A DNA stretch of 64,000 nucleotides from Leuconostoc pseudomesenteroides KCTC 3652. Its GTDB lineage: Bacteria > Bacillota > Bacilli > Lactobacillales > Lactobacillaceae. The DNA lies in the NCBI RefSeq assembly GCF_014634745.1, contig NZ_BMBP01000001.1, positions 372,001 through 436,000 of the forward strand. The letters run 5' to 3'. The notes below the pieces were generated by a model that made no database searches, was not told the origin of the DNA, and was given only the letters and a program-made list of their open reading frames with translations. This document shows positions 8,666 through 18,606 of the stretch, piece by piece (position 1 is the first letter of the stretch; each line of letters starts with the position of its first letter). Position numbers and translations under genes: made by a program.

Positions 8666-9454
8666 TTAATAATAAAATCCGTGACGATAATCCCATGACG
8701 AGAAAATATCACTCATAATTTTCATGATTTTGTCGACATCTAATCCTTTACGAATAACGATTGGTGCTGGTTGAACACCAACAGCACCATTTTGTTCTGG
8801 GATAAGCTGACCTGCTTCGTCAACCATTGATACCATCACACCTTGTTCGTAACGTGTGTCCAGCGTCTTATCAGGTTGAATTGATGCCACATAATCATCG
8901 GCCTCAATAATTAGGTCAGCAGCATTTTCAATTTGATCACCAATACCAGCTACCAAACCACGGTTTCCTTTACCAGAAGGATTAGCTGAACTTGCAAACG
9001 AGAACTTGCCATACTTTTCCCACATTTCTTTGGCGATATTTTCACTTGGTGTACCAAACTTGATAACAAAACAACTCGTTTCACGTTGATCCATCATCAA
9101 ATCTTTTGTACCGTCATTTGGTATCTTGCTCTTAGCTTCTGCTTGCCATGGTAAGATGCACCCCAACAAAATATCCTCATTCCAATGTTGTTGATACATT
9201 TGTTCGATTTCTGGTGTCATTTGCGCTAATTCTTTAACTTGTTCTACTGAACCACATAATACGACACCTGGCTTGTTACGCTTGCGATTTTTGGCAGCAA
9301 ACTTTCTTTCTAATCCTTTATCGTCTGAAGTCATGATAATGTAACCCACTTTTGTTGGACTCACAATCATTCCGCCATCTTCTTTCAAGATATTAATGGC
9401 TTCAGCTTGAACGCCACCATTCCAATGAATCTTTGCTGTTGTTGCTTCTGTCAT
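8666..9454 (-). CDS. Sua5/YciO/YrdC-family protein
   Basis: A 262-residue protein of the YrdC-like fold, which binds RNA or nucleotides. Typical features are SPTKVGYIIM near the start (the PTDTVYG-like strand), NRKRNKPGVVLC, and FASSANPSGKGNRG (matching the SANxSG motif). Members such as Sua5/TsaC make threonylcarbamoyl-AMP for tRNA t6A37; YciO-type paralogues have unclear roles. The divergent N-terminal motif (SPTKVGY) suggests a YciO-like paralogue rather than the essential enzyme. It lies 62 bp after leuD with AAAAGGA as ribosome site and no terminator between, so it probably shares the leu transcript. A link to leucine synthesis is not known. Confidence 0.8.
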   Translation of the reverse strand: MTEATTAKIHWNGGVQAEAINILKEDGGMIVSPTKVGYIIMTSDDKGLERKFAAKNRKRNKPGVVLCGSVEQVKELAQMTPEIEQMYQQHWNEDILLGCILPWQAEAKSKIPNDGTKDLMMDQRETSCFVIKFGTPSENIAKEMWEKYGKFSFASSANPSGKGNRGLVAGIGDQIENAADLIIEADDYVASIQPDKTLDTRYEQGVMVSMVDEAGQLIPEQNGAVGVQPAPIVIRKGLDVDKIMKIMSDIFSSWDYRHGFYY

Positions 9455-9516
9455 GATAAAATACCATCCTTTTAATATATTGCTTTTTGTTTCTGATTTA
9501 TAAATGATTTGCTCGT

Positions 9517-10101
9517 TTATCCAAAATTTGGTCGTTGCTTTTCAAACGCTGAAATCAATTTTTCATATTTCATTGTGTTATCAATATCGTCTTCACCATT
9601 GATAAATTTTTCTTTCCATTGTGAATTAATATCAAAATGGAAAATATTATTTTTATAAGTCACAGTTTGTTCAGGTAAATCAATTTGAATAGTTTCATCT
9701 GCTTGAATGCCTCGCAATATTTTCCGATTTTCTTCAGGCAACACAATTGGTAGCAAGCCATTCTTGGTTGAATTCATGTAAAAAATGTCTGAAAATCCGC
9801 CGCCAATTACTGCTCTAAATCCATAATCCGTTAACGCCCATACTGCATGTTCTCGTGATGATCCTGATCCAAAGTCATTGCCTGTAATCAAAATTGAAGC
9901 ACCCTTATGTTCTGGTTTGTTTAGCTCGAATGCCTCATTTAATGAGCCGTCGGTATTGTAACGCCAGTCATAAAATAAATCTTTCCCAAATCCGGTTTTC
10001 AAAATGTTTTTCAAAAATTGTTTAGGCAAGATAATATCAGTATTAATGTTGTCATTTGGAATCACAACCGCTCTGCCTACTTCGCTTACAAAAGCTTCCA
10101 T
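9517..10101 (-). CDS. leuD: 3-isopropylmalate dehydratase small subunit (LeuD)
   Basis: 194 residues, normal family length. Small (swivelling) subunit of isopropylmalate isomerase, which converts 2- to 3-isopropylmalate with LeuC. Family motifs: [12 protein letters not shown] near the start and [17 protein letters not shown] at about 73-89. Ribosome site GGGGGA before the ATG. It starts 9 bp after leuC in leuABCD. Confidence 0.97.
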   Translation of the reverse strand: MEAFVSEVGRAVVIPNDNINTDIILPKQFLKNILKTGFGKDLFYDWRYNTDGSLNEAFELNKPEHKGASILITGNDFGSGSSREHAVWALTDYGFRAVIGGGFSDIFYMNSTKNGLLPIVLPEENRKILRGIQADETIQIDLPEQTVTYKNNIFHFDINSQWKEKFINGEDDIDNTMKYEKLISAFEKQRPNFG

Positions 10102-10110
10102 ATTATCCCC

Positions 10111-11487
10111 CTATACAAATTCATCTGTCGTAATATCAACAAAGTGACCAGCAATTCCTGCCGCAGCAACCATCGCTGGAGAAGCCAAATGCGTTCTTGA
10201 TCCTGCCCCTTGGCGTCCAATGAAGTTTCTATTTGATGTTGACGCAACATGTTTGCCAGCCGGTATTTTGTCAGGATTCATTGCCAAACATGCTGAGCAT
10301 CCTGGTTCACGCCATTCACACCCAGCATCTTTAAATATTTTAGCAATGCCTGTTTTAATTGCACGATTTCTAATGGCACGACTACCTGGCACGATCCATG
10401 CAGTGACGTTGGGCGCTAAATGATGCCCTTTCATCATATTTGCAGCAATTTCAAGATCTTCGTAACGGCTGTTCGTGCATGAGCCAATGAAAATGTAATC
10501 CAAATTAATATCAACTGGCTTCATATTGGGGTGTAAACCAATATATTCATAGGCATTAGCATCATTTTCATCTTTAATTTCTGGCAAATACTGATCAACA
10601 GCTGTTGCCATGCCTGGATTTGTTCCCCATGTCACCATCGGCTTCAAATTTGATACATCAAAGGTCAGTATCTTATCAAAATCACTTTCATCATCTGTAT
10701 AGAATTGTGACCAATACTCTTTTGCAGTTTCAAAATTCTTGGGTGCTTGTTCACGACCCTCAATGTAATCAAATGTCGTTTGATCTGGCTGTACCATACC
10801 AGTTCTTGAACCAGCTTCAATTGACATGTTACACATCGTCATACGTGCTTCCATTGAAAGATTTTCAACAGTTTCTCCGTAAAATTCAATCGCATAGCCG
10901 ACACCAAATGACACCCCATATTTAGCAATGATGCCCATGATAATGTCTTTGGCGTACGTATTTTTAGGCAGCTTCCCAGTAACCTTAATCCCCATGGTTT
11001 TTGGTTTCACCTGCCAAATCGTTTGAGTCGCTAGCACGTGCTCAACTTCGGAAGTACCAATACCAAAGGCGATTGCGCCAAACGCACCGTGAGTTGCTGT
11101 ATGGGAATCACCACATACGATTACTTTTGCAGGCTGTGTTAGACCGCGTTCGGGTCCCACAATATGCACAATGCCTTGTTTGTCATCACCAATTGATGCT
11201 AATGGGATGTTAAATTCTTTCGTGTTTTTGACTAATGTGTCCATCTGCAATCGAGACATTTGATCTTGCACATTAAATATATCTTTCGTTGGTACATTAT
11301 GATCCATGGTTGCAAAAGTTAGATCTGGTCGTCTCACCCGGCGATTTGTACTTCTCAACCCATCAAAGGGTTGAGGCGAGGTCACTTCATGTACCAAATG
11401 CAAATCGACATAAATCAGTTGAGCCTCACCAACTTCCCCAGTAATGACGTGTTTTTCCCAAATTTTATCAAATAGTGTTTTGCTCAT
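10111..11487 (-). CDS. leuC: 3-isopropylmalate dehydratase large subunit (LeuC)
   Basis: 458 residues, aconitase family. Carries the [4Fe-4S] cluster of isopropylmalate isomerase. The three cluster cysteines are visible: FIGSCTNSR at about residue 340 and GCSACLAMN near 405. The substrate-binding [21 protein letters not shown] segment lies near residue 125. The start overlaps the leuB stop by 4 bp (ATGA). Its need for an Fe-S cluster ties this operon to the SUF operon immediately upstream. Confidence 0.98.
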   Translation of the reverse strand: MSKTLFDKIWEKHVITGEVGEAQLIYVDLHLVHEVTSPQPFDGLRSTNRRVRRPDLTFATMDHNVPTKDIFNVQDQMSRLQMDTLVKNTKEFNIPLASIGDDKQGIVHIVGPERGLTQPAKVIVCGDSHTATHGAFGAIAFGIGTSEVEHVLATQTIWQVKPKTMGIKVTGKLPKNTYAKDIIMGIIAKYGVSFGVGYAIEFYGETVENLSMEARMTMCNMSIEAGSRTGMVQPDQTTFDYIEGREQAPKNFETAKEYWSQFYTDDESDFDKILTFDVSNLKPMVTWGTNPGMATAVDQYLPEIKDENDANAYEYIGLHPNMKPVDINLDYIFIGSCTNSRYEDLEIAANMMKGHHLAPNVTAWIVPGSRAIRNRAIKTGIAKIFKDAGCEWREPGCSACLAMNPDKIPAGKHVASTSNRNFIGRQGAGSRTHLASPAMVAAAGIAGHFVDITTDEFV

Positions 11488-12557
11488 TTTATATCCGCCG
11501 ATTCATATTTTTTGATGTAATCAATCATTTTTTGTGTGACTTCATCGGTCGTCATTGTGCCACCCATGTCTGGCGTCACATAGTGATTTTCAATAACGTA
11601 ATCTACTGCTGCAGTAATTTTATTGGCAATCTTTTTTTCATCAAAGCTTTCTGATAACATCATTGCTACCGTATTCACCATAGAAATGGGGTTGGCTATG
11701 CCTTGACCAGCAATATCAGGTGCTGAACCGTGAATTGGTTCATACAAATTAGGACCGCTTTCACCAACTGACATAGATGGTATTTGCCCAATGGAGCCTG
11801 TAATTTGTGCTGCTTCATCACTTAAAATGTCCCCAAACAAATTAGGTATAATCACAACATCAAATGTTGCGGGCTTAGTCATAATTGCCATTGTCATCGC
11901 GTCAACATAATAATCGTCGATTGTTACATCTGGGTAACTTTCGCCAATTTCATGAGCAATCCTTCGCCAAAACTTTGATGTAGCCAATACATTCGACTTA
12001 TCAACAATCGTGACATGCTTACGCCGCCTTTGCGCCATTTTAAAACCTTGGTGCATAATACGAGTCACTTCTTCTTCACTGTAATACATCGTATCAATGG
12101 CTTGATGTGCTTCGAGCTTACGTGGTTTTCCAAAATAAGCACCAGAGGTCAGCTCACGAACGATTACAAAATCCGTATTTTCAACATACTCTGGCTTCAG
12201 TGGTGAGCGGTCAATTTGCGCTTGAGTCACTTTTGTTGGCCGTATATTAGCAAATAAATTAAGTTTTGATCTAATTTCTAATAACCCTTGTTCTGGGCGT
12301 CGTGGCGCATTATCCCATTTCGGTCCACCAATTGCACTAAGGAGCACCGCATCAGCTTGCTTTGAAACATCAATAGTCGATTGGGGTAAAGGATCACCAG
12401 CTCGATCAATACCATCACCACCAAAAGGTGCATCTATAAGTTCATAGGAAAATGCTTCATTCCTTGTCGCAGCATCTAATACTGATAACCCGGCTGTCAT
12501 GATTTCCGGACCAATATAATCGCCTTTTAAAACTACTATTTTTTTAACGGATGTCAT
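11484..12557 (-). CDS. leuB: 3-isopropylmalate dehydrogenase (LeuB)
   Basis: 357 residues. Oxidatively decarboxylates 3-isopropylmalate to 2-ketoisocaproate with NAD+ and Mg2+ or Mn2+. Motifs: LNLFANIRP (substrate Arg), [30 protein letters not shown] (metal Asp) and [15 protein letters not shown] (NAD site). The N-terminal loop reads GDYIGPEI where most members have GDGIGPE(I/V), a Gly-to-Tyr change next to the cofactor. The start is 2 bp after leuA. Confidence 0.97.
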   Translation of the reverse strand: MTSVKKIVVLKGDYIGPEIMTAGLSVLDAATRNEAFSYELIDAPFGGDGIDRAGDPLPQSTIDVSKQADAVLLSAIGGPKWDNAPRRPEQGLLEIRSKLNLFANIRPTKVTQAQIDRSPLKPEYVENTDFVIVRELTSGAYFGKPRKLEAHQAIDTMYYSEEEVTRIMHQGFKMAQRRRKHVTIVDKSNVLATSKFWRRIAHEIGESYPDVTIDDYYVDAMTMAIMTKPATFDVVIIPNLFGDILSDEAAQITGSIGQIPSMSVGESGPNLYEPIHGSAPDIAGQGIANPISMVNTVAMMLSESFDEKKIANKITAAVDYVIENHYVTPDMGGTMTTDEVTQKMIDYIKKYESADIK

Positions 12558-12558
12558 A

Positions 12559-13731
12559 TTATTGATAACTCACCATTTCTTTTTCTGCAACGACTTGCAT
12601 AATCACCTTTAATTGCTCATCTGTAATCAAATCAGACGCTTCAGCAACTAACTTAAAAATAGGAAAAATTATTTTCATATCATCACGCGTCACCTCATAA
12701 CCTAAGCTATTTAGTTTTGACATGACGGCATGCGATCCTGACAATTTACCTAAAGGTAAGGACGCCGTAGCACCAACCATTTCTGGCTTCAAAATCTCAT
12801 ATGTTTCTGGATTTTTTAAGTAGCCATCTTGATGAATACCAGATTCATGAGCAAAGGCATTGCGTCCCATAATTGGTTTATTACCCGCAACTGGCATGTG
12901 GGTTGCGCGTGCGACAACGTCAGAAATAGTTTTCGACTGCGCTAGGACAATATCCGTTTCAACATTAAACTTTTCATGACGCACTTGAATCGCTGCGGCT
13001 GCTTCAATCATGTCAACATTTCCAGCGCGTTCACCAATACCATTAATTGTGCCCTGAATTTCCGTCGCCCCATGCGCAATGCCTGCCAAAGCATTAGCTG
13101 TTGCCATTCCCAAATCATTATGCGTATGAGTTGACCAACCAACTGTGTCAAAACCAATAATATTTTGACGTAAGTTTTCAAAAACCTCACCATATTCTTC
13201 TGGCGTATCATAACCAACTGTGTCTGGTATGTTAATCATTGTTGCTCCGGCGTCAATGGCTGTTTGCACGCTGGCTACCAAAAAATCAGGTTCAGTTCTC
13301 GTCGCGTCTTCAGGTGAAAACACAATGTCTTGCATATATTGCTTAGTAAAAGTAACGTCTGCTTTGATTTTGTCCAATATTTCTTCTTTAGTCATGTGCA
13401 ATTTGAACTCACGATGAATGGGTGAAGTTGCAATGAACACGTGAATCATTGGATGTTTTGCATTCTTAGTTGCCTCAATAACGGCATTAATATCGTTTCT
13501 GACCATTCGTGCCAAACCGACAACTTTTGCATTATCCACAACTTCTGCAATTTTTTTAACTTCCTCAAAATCTTTCTGAGAAGCCGCAGGAAATCCCGCT
13601 TCAATGGCGGCAACGCCATAATTATCCAGTCCTTTTGCTATTTCAATCTTTTCGTCAATTGAAAAGTTAACCCCAATTGTTTGTTCACCATCACGCATTG
13701 TTGTGTCATAAAAAGTTACTTTGCTTGCCAT
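12559..13731 (-). CDS. leuA: 2-isopropylmalate synthase (LeuA), short form without regulatory domain
   Basis: 390 residues. Condenses acetyl-CoA with 2-ketoisovalerate, the committed leucine step. The TIM barrel carries FYDTTMRDGEQ at 7-17 and the metal-binding HTHNDLGMA near 203, with GIGERAGN after it and the C-terminal linker motif FAHESGIHQDG. It stops just after the linker (EKEMVSYQ). Typical LeuA proteins run to about 510 residues with a leucine-sensing C-terminal domain; that domain is missing, with no sign of a frameshift. Feedback inhibition is therefore probably absent or altered, leaving the leader attenuator as the main leucine control. First gene of leuABCD. Confidence 0.95.
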   Translation of the reverse strand: MASKVTFYDTTMRDGEQTIGVNFSIDEKIEIAKGLDNYGVAAIEAGFPAASQKDFEEVKKIAEVVDNAKVVGLARMVRNDINAVIEATKNAKHPMIHVFIATSPIHREFKLHMTKEEILDKIKADVTFTKQYMQDIVFSPEDATRTEPDFLVASVQTAIDAGATMINIPDTVGYDTPEEYGEVFENLRQNIIGFDTVGWSTHTHNDLGMATANALAGIAHGATEIQGTINGIGERAGNVDMIEAAAAIQVRHEKFNVETDIVLAQSKTISDVVARATHMPVAGNKPIMGRNAFAHESGIHQDGYLKNPETYEILKPEMVGATASLPLGKLSGSHAVMSKLNSLGYEVTRDDMKIIFPIFKLVAEASDLITDEQLKVIMQVVAEKEMVSYQ

Positions 13732-13750
13732 AATTTTCTCCTTAAATTAA

Positions 13751-13785
13751 AATCCCGGATTAGTCAATATGACTAGTCCGGGATT
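13751..13785 (-). terminator. leu attenuator terminator
   Basis: A 16-bp stem with one G-U pair and a 3-nt loop, followed on the minus strand by TTTTAATTTAAG. It lies 20 bp before leuA and downstream of the Leu leader peptide. Confidence 0.9.
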
Positions 13786-13826
13786 ATGCACTCACATCCT
13801 TTTATTCACTAGCCATTAGATAAATA

Positions 13827-13879
13827 CCTAACAACTAGCTCAAAAGCTCAACTTGTTAGGGTAGTCTAAGCAAGTTGAG
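13827..13879 (-). promoter_or_regulatory. leu leader pause and alternative hairpins
   Basis: CTCAACTTG (13871-13879, inside the Leu codons) pairs perfectly with CAAGTTGAG (13847-13855), a pause hairpin spanning the leader stop. Overlapping CCTAACAA (13853-13860) pairs instead with TTGTTAGG (13827-13834). The two foldings exclude each other. Confidence 0.7.
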
Positions 13880-13930
13880 GAGAAGGGCTGCGTTTGTTTT
13901 GTTAATTTGTACTGTGGCCTGATTTCTCAT
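13856..13930 (-). CDS. leuL: leu operon leader peptide
   Basis: A 24-codon frame with ribosome site AAAAGGAAG. It ends ...NAALLLNLLRLP-stop with codons CTT CTC CTC AAC TTG CTT AGA CTA CCC TAA: six Leu codons in the last nine. The stop lies in the loop of the first hairpin. This is the standard arrangement for ribosome-mediated leucine attenuation, as described for the Lactococcus lactis leu-ilv operon. Confidence 0.88.
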   Translation of the reverse strand: MRNQATVQINKTNAALLLNLLRLP

Positions 13931-13961
13931 GTGAAACACTTCCTTTTAATTTAATAATCCA

Positions 13962-13990
13962 ATCATAGCGGGTATGTCATTTATCGTCAA
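13962..13990 (-). promoter_or_regulatory. leu operon promoter
   Basis: TTGACG (13985-13990), 17-bp spacer, TATGAT (13962-13967) on the minus strand, starting 44 bp after the sufT stop. No terminator separates the suf operon from it. Confidence 0.8.
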
Positions 13991-14033
13991 TTTTCAGGTG
14001 TATTTTATTCCAAATTTATATAATTTTGCCACG

Positions 14034-14339
14034 CTATAATCCTAACGCCATTTTAGCGTATCGTGACATTCTATTGATTTCCCAAGCTGGTTGCCAAGTG
14101 AGTTCAACTTTGGTTGTCTTAACTTCAGGCAAAATTTTTAATGCGTCATCAATCATTTCTTCCAACACACCAATCAGCGGGCACCCCATTGTTGTCAACG
14201 TCATATTAACAGTGACGTCACCGCTTGCGCTGATAGCAACACCGTTAATTAGTCCCAAATTAACGATATCCACTCGCAGTTCTGGGTCAATGACCGTTGT
14301 CAAAGCATCCATAATACTTGCCTCAATTTTTTGATTCAT
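14034..14339 (-). CDS. sufT: DUF59/MIP18-family Fe-S assembly protein (SufT-like)
   Basis: 101 residues, a complete single DUF59 (PaaD-like) domain. Motifs: TVIDPELRVDIVNLGLI near the start and LTTMGCPL, with the conserved Cys, at about 50. The last third is VELTWQPAWEINRMS. Such proteins act as auxiliary factors in Fe-S cluster maturation. Last gene of the suf operon, 3 bp after sufB. Symbol by context. Confidence 0.88.
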   Translation of the reverse strand: MNQKIEASIMDALTTVIDPELRVDIVNLGLINGVAISASGDVTVNMTLTTMGCPLIGVLEEMIDDALKILPEVKTTKVELTWQPAWEINRMSRYAKMALGL

Positions 14340-14342
14340 AGC

Positions 14343-15773
14343 TTATCCTACCGATCCCACCATTTCAAATTTCATTAATCGATTTAACTCAACCGCATAT
14401 TCCATTGGCAGCTCTTTTGTGAATGGCTCAATAAAGCCCATAATAATCATCTCTGTGGCTTTTTCAGCAGAAATACCACGTGTCATGAGATAATACAATT
14501 GCTCTTCGGAAACACGTGAAACTTTTGCCTCATGTTCCATCGACACATTGCCATTCAAAATTGTATTATATGGAATCGTATCGGCTGACGATTTATCATC
14601 AACTAAAATTGTGTCACACTCGACGTGAGCAAATGACCCATCAGACTCGCGACCAAATTTCACTGTACCGCGATAATCTGTGGCACCACCATCGTGTGCA
14701 ATTGATTTTGAAATGATAGATGACGAGGTATTTTTGGCATTATGAATCATTTGCGCGCCAGAATCTAAATTAACGCCTTCGCCAGCAACGGCAATTGATA
14801 ACATGGTGCCTTTTGCACCCTCGCCCTCCAAATAAACTGATGGATATTTCATCGTGGTTTTTGAACCAAAATTACCATCAACCCATTCCATTGTGGCATT
14901 TTCATGCGCTGCTGCACGTTTTGTTTCCAATGAATAGACATTATTTGACCAGTTTTGAATCGTCGTGTAGCGGCAATAGCCATCTTTTTTAATAATCACT
15001 TCTACCACAGCAGCATGCAGCGCATCCCCTGAATACATTGGTGCTGAACACCCTTCAACATAATCAACATGTGCCCCTTCGTCAACAACAATCAATGTCC
15101 GTTCAAACTGACCCTCATTTTCAGTATTAATTCGAAAATAAGACTGAATCGGTGTCGTCACGTGGACACCTTTCGGTACATAAATGAATGTACCACCAGA
15201 CCAAACTGCTGAATTTAAGGCCGCTAATTTATTGTTGGTTGGTTTGACAAGTGACCCAAAGTATTCTTGAATAAGCTCGGGATATTCTTGGACCGCAGTA
15301 TCTGTGTCGGTAAAAATAATCCCTGTCTTAGCAAATTCTTCTTTCATGCGATGGTAAACCACTTCGGACTCATATTGTGCAGAAGAGCCGGCTAGCCACT
15401 TCCGTTCGGCTTCTGGAACACCCAAGCGTTCAAAGGTGGCTTTCAATTCCGCTGGCACGTCATCCCAGTCACGATATTTGTCATTGGTTGGCTTGTTATA
15501 GTAATAAATATCATCAAAATTGATTTCGCTTAGATCCGGTCCCCATTGCTGCATTGGCATTTTGAGATATGTTTGATATGCTTGCAATCGGTAATCCAGC
15601 ATCCACTCCGGTTCATTTTTTTTAGCTGAGATTTGACGGATAATGTTTTCATTTAGTCCTTTACCCGTCGAAAAAACTGCTTGATAATCGTCTTGAAAGC
15701 CTAATTCAGTCGCCTTATCATTTGAAATAGCTGCCTTTGTTTGATCAATAGCTACTTGTCTGTCTATTTCCAT
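14343..15773 (-). CDS. sufB: Fe-S cluster assembly scaffold SufB
   Basis: 476 residues, normal SufB length. Partner of SufC and SufD in the SufBC2D scaffold on which Fe-S clusters are built. The N-terminal helical region is followed by the parallel beta-helix core, with [18 protein letters not shown] and [20 protein letters not shown] (family Cys). It ends with the [23 protein letters not shown] segment shared with SufD. Ribosome site AAGAGGGG. Order in operon: regulator-sufC-sufD-sufS-sufU-sufB-sufT. Confidence 0.97.
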   Translation of the reverse strand: MEIDRQVAIDQTKAAISNDKATELGFQDDYQAVFSTGKGLNENIIRQISAKKNEPEWMLDYRLQAYQTYLKMPMQQWGPDLSEINFDDIYYYNKPTNDKYRDWDDVPAELKATFERLGVPEAERKWLAGSSAQYESEVVYHRMKEEFAKTGIIFTDTDTAVQEYPELIQEYFGSLVKPTNNKLAALNSAVWSGGTFIYVPKGVHVTTPIQSYFRINTENEGQFERTLIVVDEGAHVDYVEGCSAPMYSGDALHAAVVEVIIKKDGYCRYTTIQNWSNNVYSLETKRAAAHENATMEWVDGNFGSKTTMKYPSVYLEGEGAKGTMLSIAVAGEGVNLDSGAQMIHNAKNTSSSIISKSIAHDGGATDYRGTVKFGRESDGSFAHVECDTILVDDKSSADTIPYNTILNGNVSMEHEAKVSRVSEEQLYYLMTRGISAEKATEMIIMGFIEPFTKELPMEYAVELNRLMKFEMVGSVG

Positions 15774-15786
15774 GCTTGCACCCCTC

Positions 15787-16221
15787 TTATTTTTCTATTG
15801 CTAATAATTCTGCCAAAGCATGCCATGCTAAAGTTGCACACTTGATTCGCGTTGGGAATTTAGTCACACCTGAAAGAATTTGCGCTTCCCCAAGAGCGTT
15901 ATAATTTCCCGCTTCGCCACGAACCATTTTTGAAAATTGATCTACTAGCTGAGTAATCTGGCTGGTATTTTTCCCGATAACTAAATCCGTCATTATCGAA
16001 GCGGAAGATTTCGATATAGCACAACCATCCCCATAAAAATGAATATCAGTCACAATATCATGATCTATATTAAAAGCCAAATCAATGACATCACCACAGG
16101 TCGGATTATACTTTCGAATATGATAATTTTCGGTTCCCAACATAGGCTGATAATGGTGCGGATGTTGCGCGTATGCCATAATCGTTTGACGGTACAAATA
16201 ATCTAAATTATGCAAACTCAC
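15787..16221 (-). CDS. sufU: SufU zinc-dependent sulfur transfer protein
   Basis: 144 residues, IscU-like fold of the Gram-positive SufU type. It accepts persulfide from SufS using bound zinc. Ligand positions are visible: NPTCGD (Cys and Asp), DGCAISKSS (Cys) and [11 protein letters not shown] (Cys). The start overlaps the end of sufS by 14 bp, so the pair is translationally coupled. Confidence 0.96.
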   Translation of the reverse strand: MSLHNLDYLYRQTIMAYAQHPHHYQPMLGTENYHIRKYNPTCGDVIDLAFNIDHDIVTDIHFYGDGCAISKSSASIMTDLVIGKNTSQITQLVDQFSKMVRGEAGNYNALGEAQILSGVTKFPTRIKCATLAWHALAELLAIEK

Positions 16222-17434
16222 GGTTAAAGTACTCCTTAATTTTTCCTAAGGTGGCAACAAAGCGATCAATTTCTTGACGTGTATTATAGATGTAAAAACT
16301 AACACGAACAGTCGCAGCAACATCTAAATAATGCATCAGTGGCTGTGCACAATGGTGTCCTGCTCGTACCGCAATACCTTCTTGATCCAATGCAGTCGCT
16401 AAATCATGCGCATGAATACCCGCTATATTAAATGCGATTACACCAGTGTGCTGTTCACTTTCTTGCGGACCATAGACAGTCAGACCATCAATACTTTTAA
16501 GCTTTGGCAAAGCATAATCAACAAGTGATTGTTCGTATTTCGCTACCTCAAACATCCCGATATTTGTTAGATAGTCCACAGCAGCTCCCAGACCAATAGC
16601 ACCAGCAATATTTGGTGTCCCCGCTTCAAAGCGCCAAGGCAATGGTTGAAACGTTGCTTCATGTAAATCGACAAATTCAATCATTTCGCCACCAAATTGT
16701 GCTGGTCGCATTTGATTTAACACATCATACCTGCCGTACAGCACACCAATACCGGTTGGTCCCAGCATTTTATGACCTGAAAAAGCAAAAAAATCAACAC
16801 CCATTTCTTGCACGTCTATTGCCATGTGAGGCACTGATTGTGCCCCGTCAGCAATCATGATGGCACCGTGTTCATGTGCCATCTGAGCTAATTTTTTAAT
16901 TGGATTGACCACACCCAACACGTTCGAAGCATGAGTAACTGATACGATTTTGGTTTTATCAGACAGTTTTGCTTCGGCATCCGCCAAGTCTAAGGTACCG
17001 TCTTCTTTAAGAGCAATATATTTCAAGCTAGCACCAACCCGCTTGGCCAACTGTTGCCACGGAACAATATTAGAATGATGTTCCATGTACGATAAGAGAA
17101 TTTCATCTCCTTGTTTAACATTTTCTACACCATAAGTACTTGCCAGCCAATTCAACGATTCAGTTGTGCCACGTGTGAACAACACTTCTTCTCGCCTTTT
17201 GGCATGTATCAATTTTTGGACCTTGTCTCGCGCTTTTTCATATAAATTGGTAGCACGTTGTGATAATTCATAAATACCACGATGCACATTAGCATTGTCG
17301 TTTTGATAGTAATCAGTGATGGCATCGATGACAAATTGAGGTTTCTGCGAAGTTGCAGCGCTATCGAAATATATCAGAGGTTCGCCATTAATTTTTTGGT
17401 TAAGTATTGGAAAATCAGTTTGATTCATCTTCAT
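16208..17434 (-). CDS. sufS: Cysteine desulfurase SufS
   Basis: 408 residues, class V aminotransferase fold with PLP. Removes sulfur from cysteine for Fe-S assembly. The PLP lysine is in FSGHKMLGPTG, the persulfide Cys in RAGHHCAQP near residue 363, and TRGTTESLNW binds the PLP phosphate. The start overlaps sufD by 20 bp; a second ATG two codons on (MNQTDF) is also possible. Confidence 0.97.
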   Translation of the reverse strand: MKMNQTDFPILNQKINGEPLIYFDSAATSQKPQFVIDAITDYYQNDNANVHRGIYELSQRATNLYEKARDKVQKLIHAKRREEVLFTRGTTESLNWLASTYGVENVKQGDEILLSYMEHHSNIVPWQQLAKRVGASLKYIALKEDGTLDLADAEAKLSDKTKIVSVTHASNVLGVVNPIKKLAQMAHEHGAIMIADGAQSVPHMAIDVQEMGVDFFAFSGHKMLGPTGIGVLYGRYDVLNQMRPAQFGGEMIEFVDLHEATFQPLPWRFEAGTPNIAGAIGLGAAVDYLTNIGMFEVAKYEQSLVDYALPKLKSIDGLTVYGPQESEQHTGVIAFNIAGIHAHDLATALDQEGIAVRAGHHCAQPLMHYLDVAATVRVSFYIYNTRQEIDRFVATLGKIKEYFNREFA

Positions 17435-18605
17435 GTTTTAACTTTCTGTCAATTTCCGTCACTACCTGCTGTTGCGCTTCCTTTGTTGGCATTTTTGCTA
17501 ATACTTCACCCATAAATCCGCGAATAACCAGTTTTCGAGCAACTTGTTCACTAATGCCTCGACTCATTAAATAATACATTTGATCCTCATCAACACGACC
17601 AACGGAAGCGGCATGACCAGCAGTCACATCATTTTCATCAATTAATAATAGTGGATTAGCATCACCGCGTGCTCGACGTGATAACATCAAAACACGTGAC
17701 TCTTGTTGTGCATCTGAACCCTGTGCGCCTTTAATAATTTTGCCAATACCGTTAAATACTAGAGTTGAGCGGTTTAAAATGACACCTCGCTGGAAAATAT
17801 GCCCTAATGTATGCCGCCCACGATTCAAGATAGTGGTCACAAATCCTTGTGTTTGCTTTTTAGTTGTCAGCCCAATGACATTGGCATGTGAGGTAGCCCC
17901 CTCACCATTCAATTGACTAGCTAAGCGGATTATCGCATTGCCATCATTAAATTCAGCATTTTGCCAATCAAGTGTGGCATGGTCTCTCACTTCAGCCTCA
18001 CGATTAATATAAGCTGTTGTTTGCTCGTTAAAGGCGTCAATATTAGCATAAGTTACTTGGGCACCAACATCAGCGATGACTTCAACAACAACTGAAGCTT
18101 TGGTTTTTTGATCGCTTATCGTGTGTATTTCTTGCAAAATATCCACCTTAGCATTTGCACCAATATAAACAAAAATACGCGCAACCAAATCTTTGCCAGA
18201 GGCAGCCAAATGATTTAATGTTAAATGCAAAACGTCATCAAATTGGACGTTTTCTGGGATATATACAAAAATTCCTGTATTAAATTGCGCAAAATTTTGT
18301 GCGGATAAACGATCGGTTGTCTTAGTAATGACGGTGCCAACCATTTTTTCTAGCAGAGCCGGATAGTCGATTTTTGCTTGAACCATGCTCATCAAAATCA
18401 CACCTTGAGCAGTCAACGCCTCGGTCAAATGTTGGTAGGTTGTCGATAATCCACTCACTTCGATACCATTTTCTTTATTTTTCATAAAAAATGGTGTCGT
18501 GGCTGTTTCAGTGGCTGGTATCATATCATCTAGTTGCCACGCGTTATACCGTACTTTGGCAAATGTAGGCAATGGTAAAGATTGGATTGCATGAGTATCA
18601 GCCAT
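17415..18605 (-). CDS. sufD: Fe-S cluster assembly protein SufD
   Basis: 396 residues. Scaffold partner of SufB and SufC, with the SufBD beta-helix core and C-terminal SRGISEQVARKLVIRGFMGEV signature. The ATG at 18605 is chosen because GGAGG lies 6 nt upstream; an earlier in-frame ATG at 18620 lies inside sufC and has no ribosome site. It starts 1 bp after the sufC stop. Confidence 0.96.
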   Translation of the reverse strand: MADTHAIQSLPLPTFAKVRYNAWQLDDMIPATETATTPFFMKNKENGIEVSGLSTTYQHLTEALTAQGVILMSMVQAKIDYPALLEKMVGTVITKTTDRLSAQNFAQFNTGIFVYIPENVQFDDVLHLTLNHLAASGKDLVARIFVYIGANAKVDILQEIHTISDQKTKASVVVEVIADVGAQVTYANIDAFNEQTTAYINREAEVRDHATLDWQNAEFNDGNAIIRLASQLNGEGATSHANVIGLTTKKQTQGFVTTILNRGRHTLGHIFQRGVILNRSTLVFNGIGKIIKGAQGSDAQQESRVLMLSRRARGDANPLLLIDENDVTAGHAASVGRVDEDQMYYLMSRGISEQVARKLVIRGFMGEVLAKMPTKEAQQQVVTEIDRKLKHEDESN

Positions 18606-18606
18606 A

